14,526 nt of DNA from Oribacterium sp. UBA3737. Its GTDB lineage: Bacteria > Bacillota_A > Clostridia > Lachnospirales > Lachnospiraceae. The position numbers were made by a program, and so were the translations under genes. The stretch is taken from assembly GCA_002371295.1 (NCBI GenBank), contig DFGZ01000236.1:1-14526 (forward strand), written 5' to 3'. Positions 6,955 to 13,064 of the stretch are shown piece after piece (positions within the stretch are counted from its first letter, which is position 1; every line of letters starts with the position of its first letter). The notes under the pieces are model-generated. The model had not been told where the DNA came from. It saw only the letters and a list, made by a program, of their open reading frames with translations, and did no database searches.

Positions 6955-7308
6955 TTATCCCTTTTCCCTGATACCGATCATTTTTATGAATCCTGTATTC
7001 TGTAACTGCTTCATATAGAGACTTAGCCTCTCATAAAGAGGTTCCGCAGCTTCTCCGTACTCATCCTTAAGGAGGACTCCGATCTCAAACACGCTTTTTT
7101 CACCGTCAATGCTCCTGAATATAAAGCTTCCCATCCCCTGAATATGAATGTGGGATACTGCAGGTTTTCCGAAAAATTTCTGGGCTATCCTGTTGGTAAA
7201 GCCCTTGTTCTCCATTTCAACAATGACCTCACCGGACGAAGTAATCGTCCGCTTGAGGTCACTGTTTATCTCAAATATGTAATCTAAGAAATTTTCTTTT
7301 TTACTCAT
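6955..7308 (-). CDS. PqqD-like (RiPP recognition element fold) small protein
   Basis: A 117-residue soluble protein resembling the PqqD family, a winged-helix fold. In peptide-natural-product pathways such proteins bind leader peptides and hand them to a modifying enzyme. Visible family-like features are the strand pair near 50-66 (VSHIHIQGMGSFIFRSIDG), the phrase SIDGEKSVFEIGVLLKDEYG at 66-85 and a C-terminal helix plus wing at 90-112. The first 45 residues are an extra N-terminal part compared with the ~90-residue PqqD. Its ATG overlaps the TGA of the OPT gene as ATGA, so it is translated with the transporter. No radical SAM enzyme or precursor peptide gene is adjacent. Its partner here is probably the transporter or its peptides, which is inference. 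No clear terminator follows it. Confidence 0.72.
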   Translation of the reverse strand: MSKKENFLDYIFEINSDLKRTITSSGEVIVEMENKGFTNRIAQKFFGKPAVSHIHIQGMGSFIFRSIDGEKSVFEIGVLLKDEYGEAAEPLYERLSLYMKQLQNTGFIKMIGIREKG

Positions 7309-9179
7309 TTCCTGTTACCGATGGCAGCCTTAAGTACAGCTGCAGAAGCTATAACTAAAATTATAAGCGCCTGAATGTTGCCGGTAGGTATAACCGAACT
7401 CAGATTTATCTTCTCTGTAATGCGGGCCACAGTAAGTACAGCAAGAAGCACTCCTATGATACCTTCTCCTGCGATAAGTCCGGAACAGAAAAGAATGCCC
7501 TTTCCTGATTCGTCATCCTCTGCACCGAACTTCTTATCAGCGAACAGCTTTATAAGTCCTCCGATCATGACAGTTGATGAAAGCTCAAGAGGAAGATAAA
7601 GTCCGATAGATACAGGCAGTGCAGGTACTCCGAGGATCTCAATTGTGATAGAGATAAAGGCACCGATAAAAATAAGAGACCATGGAAGGTTTCCGTTCAT
7701 AACACCCTCAACAATCATTTTCATCATAGTCGCCTGAGGAGCAGCCAGCTTGTCTGAACCGAATCCGTAAGCATTATCAAGAAGGACCATAACTCCGCCG
7801 ATGGTAAGAGCTGCAGCGATAACGCCGAAAATCTCACCTATCTGCTGCTTTTTAGGTGTAGCACCGAGTATGTATCCTGTCTTCAGATCCTGTGAAGTGT
7901 CTCCGGCCATACATGCTGCTATACAGATAACAGAACCGATGGCGATGGCTCCCTGCATGCCATGTACTCCGATGTCGCCTGAAAGCTTAAGACAGATAGT
8001 TGTTATAAGGATAGTTGCGATGGTCATACCGGAAACCGGGTTGTTGGAGCTTCCTACCAGTCCTACCATACGTGATGATACCGCACTGAAGAAAAATCCG
8101 AAGACAACTATAAGTACAGCACCAAGTAAGGTTACCGGAAGCATAGGTGCGAGCCAGATGGCAACAATTATCGCTGCGATACCAAAAAGTACAAAACGGA
8201 TGTCCATATCAAGGGCTGTTCGCTCACAGGAAACCTTTCCTGCCATTTTAATGCTCTTTATGGAATCAACAAAGGTTCTTACTATAAGCGGAAGAGTCTT
8301 TATAAGACTGATGATACCAGCTGATGCAACGGAACCTGCACCGATGTACTTGATGTAATTTGCCCAGATTCCTGAAGCTCCCTTTGCGGCATAGAGTTCA
8401 CTGACAGAAACCTCTGCAGGATACATTACTATATCACCGCCGAATGTCACGATGGCAGGAATAAGTACGAACCAGCCGAGAACACCGCCTGCGAACATAT
8501 ATGCAGAGATACGTGCTCCGCAGATGTAACCGACTGAGATAAGTGCTGGGTAAACCTCTGCTGAAAACTCTGTTTTAAGAGCTTCAATTTTAAATGAAAC
8601 CACGCTCTGTACAGCCATAAGACCGTCAACCACGAACTTTATAACAGCGCCGAGTCCCATGCCGTAGAAAACAGACTTTGCTGAAGAACCGCCCTCCTCA
8701 CCGGCGAGAAGTACCTCAGCACATGCTGTTCCTTCCGGATAAGGAAGCACACCGTGTTCCTGAACGATAAGTGCATTTCGAAGAGGAACCATAAAGAAAA
8801 CTCCAAGCAGTCCTCCGAAAAGAGCTATAATTGTAAGTGCGATGAGCTGAGGATAGTCCATCACACCATCCTTGGCCCAGATGAACAGTGCAGGCATGGT
8901 AAAAATCGCACCTGCGGCAAGTGACTCACCTGCAGAACCCACAGTCTGAACCATGTTGCTCTCAAGAACAGAATCCTTTTTCATGATTCCTCTGATAACA
9001 GCCATGGAAATAACCGATGCGGGAATGGAAGCAGATACTGTCATTCCGACTCTCAGTCCAAGATATGCATTAGCTGCGCCAAAGATAACAGCCAGGATAA
9101 GACCCATAATGATAGATGTGGGAGTCATCTCGGGAATTACCTTATCCGCAGGAATATAAGGCTTAAATTCTTTATTCAT
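7305..9179 (-). CDS. OPT-family oligopeptide transporter
   Basis: A 624-residue polytopic membrane protein of the oligopeptide transporter (OPT) superfamily, secondary carriers of peptides or metal-peptide chelates driven by ion gradients. Segments typical of the bacterial branch are visible: the first pair of helices (22-66), PYPEGTACAEVLLAGEEGG at 147-164, SSNNPVSGMTIATIL at 377-391, AGDTSQDLKTGYILGATPKK at 425-444 and GVPALPVSIGLYLPLELSST at 517-536. Length is normal for the family. The start ATG is preceded by AGGAG with a rather long spacer of about 11-12 nt. Its stop overlaps the PqqD-like gene by 4 bp. A promoter at 9219-9247 and a terminator beyond it frame a two-gene operon. The substrate cannot be read from the sequence. 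Confidence 0.95.
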   Translation of the reverse strand: MNKEFKPYIPADKVIPEMTPTSIIMGLILAVIFGAANAYLGLRVGMTVSASIPASVISMAVIRGIMKKDSVLESNMVQTVGSAGESLAAGAIFTMPALFIWAKDGVMDYPQLIALTIIALFGGLLGVFFMVPLRNALIVQEHGVLPYPEGTACAEVLLAGEEGGSSAKSVFYGMGLGAVIKFVVDGLMAVQSVVSFKIEALKTEFSAEVYPALISVGYICGARISAYMFAGGVLGWFVLIPAIVTFGGDIVMYPAEVSVSELYAAKGASGIWANYIKYIGAGSVASAGIISLIKTLPLIVRTFVDSIKSIKMAGKVSCERTALDMDIRFVLFGIAAIIVAIWLAPMLPVTLLGAVLIVVFGFFFSAVSSRMVGLVGSSNNPVSGMTIATILITTICLKLSGDIGVHGMQGAIAIGSVICIAACMAGDTSQDLKTGYILGATPKKQQIGEIFGVIAAALTIGGVMVLLDNAYGFGSDKLAAPQATMMKMIVEGVMNGNLPWSLIFIGAFISITIEILGVPALPVSIGLYLPLELSSTVMIGGLIKLFADKKFGAEDDESGKGILFCSGLIAGEGIIGVLLAVLTVARITEKINLSSVIPTGNIQALIILVIASAAVLKAAIGNRK

Positions 9180-9218
9180 TTTTGATTATATCTCCTATTT
9201 ATTACTTTGCAGGGGTAA

Positions 9219-9247
9219 AGTATATCCGCACTTCCCATTCTTTGCAA
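9219..9247 (-). promoter_or_regulatory. Promoter of the OPT/PqqD-like operon, with flanking inverted repeat
   Basis: On the minus strand TTGCAA (9247-9242), a 17-nt spacer and TATACT (9224-9219) fit a sigma-A promoter, giving a leader of about 33 nt. ATATCCG at 9222-9228 and CGGATAT at 9253-9259 form a 7-bp inverted repeat, one arm over the -10 and one just upstream of the -35. That is a layout expected of a repressor site. A second dyad, ATTCC-TGTC-GGAAT, is at 9268-9281. An alternative promoter (TTCAGA, 16 nt, TATAAA) lies further upstream and cannot be excluded. Confidence 0.5.
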
Positions 9248-9308
9248 TCAATTCGGATATTTTATACATTCCTGTCGGAATCTCTGAATATATATACGAC
9301 TATTTGTA

Positions 9309-9329
9309 AATAATTCATAAAGAATTATT
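9309..9329. repeat. AT-rich inverted repeat upstream of the OPT operon
   Basis: AATAATTC-ATAAA-GAATTATT is a perfect 8-bp inverted repeat between the OPT promoter and the terminator of the upstream gene. There is no T run on either side, so it is not a clear terminator. The rest of 9180-9373 holds the OPT promoter and no gene that I can support. Confidence 0.4.
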
Positions 9330-9373
9330 TGAGTTTTATTATTGTTCAGTCTTCTTTCAGAAAAAATCCCATT

Positions 9374-9408
9374 AAAAAATTGCGGTAAGATGTTCCTCTT
9401 ACCGCAAT
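9374..9408 (-). terminator. Strong rho-independent terminator
   Basis: On the minus strand ATTGCGGTAAGA (9408-9397) pairs perfectly with TCTTACCGCAAT (9390-9379) over a 6-nt loop, with a six-T run ending the stem. It ends transcription of the 138-residue gene (stop at 9516) and insulates the OPT operon. Confidence 0.92.
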
Positions 9409-9419
9409 CCCCTAATCAT

Positions 9420-9439
9420 ACATACCCCCTCGGGTATGT
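9420..9439. repeat. Perfect 8-bp hairpin just before the terminator
   Basis: ACATACCC-CCTC-GGGTATGT is a perfect 8-bp stem with a 4-nt loop, 11 nt ahead of the terminator on the minus-strand transcript. It lacks a T run of its own. It could stabilise the 3' end or belong to a small 3' RNA; unproven. Confidence 0.5.
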
Positions 9440-9515
9440 TCCTGCCTATAATTTCCGTGAATTTCATAATTCTCCATGTTTAGTTTATGCCGAAATTTTA
9501 CTTATTCACTTAATT

Positions 9516-9932
9516 TCAGCTGCACATACCCATCTCTATTCCGGCAGTTGACTTTTCTATCTTTGCAATCTGATCTATATAGTCCAGAGCTCCCTTACTC
9601 AGTATTCTCCTTATGTCAAATTCGCAGGATCCCATACAGCTTTCATAAAGCTTATCAAGATTGGCATCATAATTCAGCTGTATAAACGTCTCAGTGCCCA
9701 CAGTTTCATTGTGAACCTTCATGATATGGAAATATCTTGGGGTAGCCTGCACAGCAGCGATAAGGGCCTTTTTGCCTGTCGTGAATTCGTATTCGAATCC
9801 TCTTCTTTTAGCTATTCTGTCAAGATACTTGGAAAAATCCACCAGTGTACCCACATTCACAAAGGGAGTCCTGTGCTCATTTTTTAACTGTAATAAAAAA
9901 GCTGCTATGATGTTGGTCTCCGCTATCTTCAT
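9516..9932 (-). CDS. Hypothetical protein, 138 aa
   Basis: I do not recognise the family. The protein is soluble, with a helical N-terminus (residues 2-18), a basic patch (KRRGF at 42-46), a mixed middle (57-90) and a C99-x3-C103 pair plus Cys137 near the end. The start at 9932 is chosen because TCGGAGGG lies 7 nt upstream. The frame stays open to 10052, but that extension is hydrophobic, lacks a ribosome site and lies in AT-rich leader-like DNA. A strong terminator follows about 107 nt after its stop. It lies 224 nt downstream of hemZ, so it may be read from hemZ or from its own AT-rich upstream region, where several weak promoter-like boxes occur but none stands out. The two nearby cysteines could bind metal, but no known motif is complete. 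Confidence 0.8.
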   Translation of the reverse strand: MKIAETNIIAAFLLQLKNEHRTPFVNVGTLVDFSKYLDRIAKRRGFEYEFTTGKKALIAAVQATPRYFHIMKVHNETVGTETFIQLNYDANLDKLYESCMGSCEFDIRRILSKGALDYIDQIAKIEKSTAGIEMGMCS

Positions 9933-10109
9933 CACCGTGCCCTCCGATCCATAAAAGATATGCCAACGAATATAATCGTCATAAACTCCTATCGCTGTCT
10001 GAATTAATATCAGGTACATTCTTATTATGACAATATCATACATTTTATTCAATCACAAAACTGTCACACTATAAGATTATTTTTATTACATTTGATAACA
10101 ATTTTTTCT

Positions 10110-10139
10110 GTATAAATATAAAGGAAAATTATATTCTCC
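10110..10139 (-). terminator. Weak terminator after hemZ
   Basis: On the minus strand GGAGAAT (10139-10133) can pair with ATTTTCC (10129-10123), including one G-T pair, over a 3-nt loop. A T-rich tail, TTTATATTTATA, follows. It starts 17 nt after the hemZ stop. The stem is AT-rich, so termination is likely partial. Confidence 0.4.
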
Positions 10140-10156
10140 GGCGAAGCTCTTCTTTC

Positions 10157-12136
10157 TTATTCCACAATATGGGTAGCCTTATCGAACAAATCGAAAAGCT
10201 GTTTCTTTCTTTCTATAAACTTTTCAATATTATCGAGATAATCCGGTATAGACTTGCCGTTATCGCATCTCTCCACGCGTTTATGCGTAGGATCTCCATC
10301 CTTTGAAGGGAGTACTGCCTTACTGCTGGTACCGGCTCCGCAGCCAACCACAGTATGCTTCTCTTCCATCATAAGTATATTGTAGAGACACTCCTTGCCT
10401 TCTTCACAGTAACCCACATTCTCCAGGTTTCCGGCCATGTTTTTCTGACGATAGAGATAATATGGCTTTAGACCCAGTACCTCAGCGGTATACGCGGATG
10501 CCTTCATCATACGGGTTATCTCAGGATATCTGAATGCAGGTGCCTTTTCACCCGCGGAAACAGTATTCTCTCCTCTCATACCCGCTGCCAATGCTTCCTC
10601 CTGAAGTCTTGTTTCGGCAACTATCTCATTCTCATCTCCGGCACGGTAGACCCCGGCCCAGAAATCTCTTTCCAGAGTAAGGCGGGCCGCTCTCTTGATT
10701 GCAAGACTGTGAACAGTGAGACTGTCAGGCTTGTACTTCGCTATCTCGCAAAGAGTATGGGTGACCTCAGGAAGCTTCTCCCCGGGAAGACCGAGAATTA
10801 TATCCATATTTATGTTCTCAAATCCAACTTCTCTTGCAAGCAGGTACTTCTCTATAACAGAATCAACACTGTGCTTTCTTCCAATGAGATCAAGAGTCTT
10901 CTGATTAAAGGTCTGAGGATTTACAGAGATTCTGTCTACCCCTGAAGCCTTCAGTATCTCGAGCTTTTCTCTTGTGATGGAGTCGGGTCTTCCCGCTTCA
11001 ACCGTGAACTCCACTATTCCCGGCATACCGGTAACTGTATTCATAAAGTCATGGGTTGATCCTGCATTCCCGCTTCCTGACTCATCACCACGAAGTAAAG
11101 GAATATTTGCTTTTCCACACTCCTCATGAACTATATCCATGAGAACCTGCAGCCACTTTTCATCGAGAGATGTAGGTGTACCGCCACCGATATAAATAGT
11201 CTGAAGGGGCTTTTTCTGTTTTCCGCAAAGCTCCGATACGGTAAATCTTATTTCCCGGCGCAGATTATCCATGTACTCGGAAAGACGCTTCTCCCAGATA
11301 TCTATGGTATTGCTGAGGAATGAACAGTAAAGACATCTGGTGGGACAGAATGGAATGCCGATGTACAAGCTCCAGCCCTCTTTGTAGGTCTTTCCTGTCT
11401 TTTCAAAAATGCGGTTCAGTATGTGATGCTCCCTCACTGCTATATCAATCATGAGGTCAAGCTTCTCGCCCTTAATACAGTATTCTGCAGTCAGAGCTTC
11501 CTTTATGCCCTTGATATCTTCCTCAGTTATCATATCTCCGAAATCCGCTTTATAACTTTTATAAGATTCTTTCTTCTGTTTTGAATCCAGGGCATATTTA
11601 TTTGTAGTTCTCCCATCAGATGTATCCTGCTTTTTGAAACCGGATTTTTCAGTTGCACCGTTAACAATGATCTTCTTGTTCTTTTCCGCTGCAGCTTCCA
11701 CCATTGGACTCACCAGAGAAACCGGTCTTATGCCTGTAAGGTCACCCCAGGGAAGTTCCTTTCCGGTCATTCCCACCAGAGTGTCGTATAGTTCAGCCTT
11801 AATCACTGATTTATCGTCCTTCCTTACGCCTGTAAGCGGCATCTCAGAAGCCGTGATTTCAAGAGTCAGCCTTATCTTATCTTCAGATGCTCCCTCCGGA
11901 GTCACCTCATGAGCCATCTTTGCCCTGTTCTTTGTGGACTTTTTATTTACTTCGGTAACTTCTCCCGTAGCCTTTGCCAGTTTCAAGGCGTTCTTCTCTT
12001 CCTGAGTAGTATTTGTAAAACGAACTTCCTCACCTGTACGGATTTCAAAATCCTCACCGGGATAGAATTCCTGTACAAGCTCTCTTATATCCTGCTCAAA
12101 GCTTTCCGAAGCCTTATCCAAAATCAGTCTTATCAT
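10157..12136 (-). CDS. hemZ: HemZ-type radical SAM coproporphyrinogen III dehydrogenase-like protein
   Basis: A 659-residue cytosolic radical SAM protein of the HemZ/HemN superfamily. The 4Fe-4S ligands are Cys264, Cys268 and Cys271 (CPTRCLYC), followed by GGGTPT at 317-322, EAGRPDS at 380-386 and NPQTFN at 406-411. The C-terminal KPYYLYRQKNMAGNLENVGY at 557-576 is typical of HemZ. HemZ proteins are annotated as anaerobic coproporphyrinogen III oxidases, though activity is unproven for most, and a haem-related methyl- or chaperone-type role is possible. It is long: Bacillus HemZ is about 500 residues. The surplus is in Lys/Ser/Thr-rich low-complexity stretches at about 52-86 and 150-200, and in a Gly/Ser-rich insert near 345-370. 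The ATG has AAAGAGG 5-6 nt upstream. It follows rel and the MBL hydrolase in a clostridial-type cluster, but a terminator intervenes. Confidence 0.9.
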   Translation of the reverse strand: MIRLILDKASESFEQDIRELVQEFYPGEDFEIRTGEEVRFTNTTQEEKNALKLAKATGEVTEVNKKSTKNRAKMAHEVTPEGASEDKIRLTLEITASEMPLTGVRKDDKSVIKAELYDTLVGMTGKELPWGDLTGIRPVSLVSPMVEAAAEKNKKIIVNGATEKSGFKKQDTSDGRTTNKYALDSKQKKESYKSYKADFGDMITEEDIKGIKEALTAEYCIKGEKLDLMIDIAVREHHILNRIFEKTGKTYKEGWSLYIGIPFCPTRCLYCSFLSNTIDIWEKRLSEYMDNLRREIRFTVSELCGKQKKPLQTIYIGGGTPTSLDEKWLQVLMDIVHEECGKANIPLLRGDESGSGNAGSTHDFMNTVTGMPGIVEFTVEAGRPDSITREKLEILKASGVDRISVNPQTFNQKTLDLIGRKHSVDSVIEKYLLAREVGFENINMDIILGLPGEKLPEVTHTLCEIAKYKPDSLTVHSLAIKRAARLTLERDFWAGVYRAGDENEIVAETRLQEEALAAGMRGENTVSAGEKAPAFRYPEITRMMKASAYTAEVLGLKPYYLYRQKNMAGNLENVGYCEEGKECLYNILMMEEKHTVVGCGAGTSSKAVLPSKDGDPTHKRVERCDNGKSIPDYLDNIEKFIERKKQLFDLFDKATHIVE

Positions 12137-12166
12137 ATAAACCTCTTTAATTGAGTATGAAAAAGC

Positions 12167-12195
12167 ATATTACTCTTTTTCGTGTTGGATGTCCC
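12167..12195 (-). promoter_or_regulatory. Possible hemZ promoter
   Basis: On the minus strand GGGACA (12195-12190), 17 nt, TAATAT (12172-12167) gives 4 of 6 matches at each box. It is placed between the upstream terminator and hemZ, where a promoter is needed. The match is weak. Confidence 0.3.
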
Positions 12196-12234
12196 ATGTG
12201 TGTTCCTGCGAACTCAAGGACCCACCTTTTTGCG

Positions 12235-12275
12235 AATAAAAATCTGGTTTAAACGCAGATACGCGTATAAACCAG
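12235..12275 (-). terminator. Terminator between the MBL hydrolase and hemZ
   Basis: On the minus strand CTGGTTTA (12275-12268) pairs with TAAACCAG (12251-12244). Inside, after one A-A mismatch, ACGC pairs with GCGT over a 6-nt loop, giving 12 bp in all. ATTTTTATT follows the stem. It should end the rel-hydrolase transcript about 60 nt after the hydrolase stop. Confidence 0.78.
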
Positions 12276-12333
12276 TTTGATTAATGTACCGTGTTAATAA
12301 TTGTCATTGGTTCAAAGAGTTAAACTTCAATAA

Positions 12334-13029
12334 TCAAATAAAGTCAAATCCTCTGGCCAGAGGGTTGTATCTCTTCTCGATTCCTATACCGGTCTGAGGA
12401 CCATGTCCCGGAAACACGGAAGTCTCAACGGGAAGTGTCAGGAGCTTCTCTCTGATGCTTGAAGTTATCTCACTCAGTGATCCTCCCGGAAAATCTGTTC
12501 TTCCATGTGAGCCCTGAAAAAGTGTATCCCCGGAAAACAGTACAGGTACGATTTTTGCTTCACTTGCACCGTTAGGAATATAGGATAGGCCGTCCTCGAT
12601 ATAAAAACACACAGAACCCTTTGTATGTCCCGGAGTTCCTATGACCTTCCATTCCCTTCCAAGGTAGGTTAAGCTCTCATCACCTGAAAAGGTCTCGAAG
12701 TCATCTCTACTGTACTCTATAGGAGAATACATAAAACCAAGACTCAGGTTTGCCTCAGGATCAGTCATCATGTCAGCGTCAGAAGCCGAAACATAAATCC
12801 TGATACCGAAATGCCTTGCCACCTCTCCCGCAGCTTTTATATGGTCAAAGTGTGCATGGGTGAGGAGGATGGCCACAGGCTTCACGGAAAGCTCATTTTC
12901 CGCAATGTTTATGATGTGATCCCCGTTGTCAGCCGGATCGATGATAACGCATTCCCGCGTATCACTGTCATAACAAAAATAAACATTGGTCTCCAGCATC
13001 CCGGTAGTATATTTAGATATCTTAAGCAT
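12334..13029 (-). CDS. MBL-fold metallo-hydrolase, glyoxalase II-like
   Basis: A 231-residue cytosolic metallo-beta-lactamase-fold hydrolase. The dinuclear metal motif is complete: THAHFDH with His58, His60, Asp62 and His63, then His135 (GTPGHTKGS), Asp168 (FSGDTLF) and His209 (FPGHGP). This matches short glyoxalase II/YcbL-like enzymes, which hydrolyse thioesters such as lactoylglutathione or related compounds; the physiological substrate in this group is not known. Length is normal, with a modest insert at about 88-122. GGAGG lies 5-6 nt before the ATG and the gene starts 35 nt after the rel stop, so the two are probably co-transcribed. This gene sits next to rel in many clostridia, from general knowledge. 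Confidence 0.9.
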   Translation of the reverse strand: MLKISKYTTGMLETNVYFCYDSDTRECVIIDPADNGDHIINIAENELSVKPVAILLTHAHFDHIKAAGEVARHFGIRIYVSASDADMMTDPEANLSLGFMYSPIEYSRDDFETFSGDESLTYLGREWKVIGTPGHTKGSVCFYIEDGLSYIPNGASEAKIVPVLFSGDTLFQGSHGRTDFPGGSLSEITSSIREKLLTLPVETSVFPGHGPQTGIGIEKRYNPLARGFDFI

Positions 13030-13064
13030 ATAACCCTCCGGTCATCATTCTGAAACAGTTTTTT

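Noticed and set aside
7801..8358. 185-residue + strand frame opposite the OPT gene
   Set aside because: Composition is that of an antisense shadow of a membrane protein (Ile/Met/Pro/Ser-rich), with no ribosome site.
9417..9480. 21-codon minus-strand frame starting MENYEIHG
   Set aside because: No ribosome site before its ATG, and it runs through the hairpin; too short to support.
9933..10052. 40-residue hydrophobic extension of the 138-residue protein
   Set aside because: There is no ribosome site at 10052, the DNA is AT-rich leader-like, and the ATG at 9932 has a strong GGAGGG.
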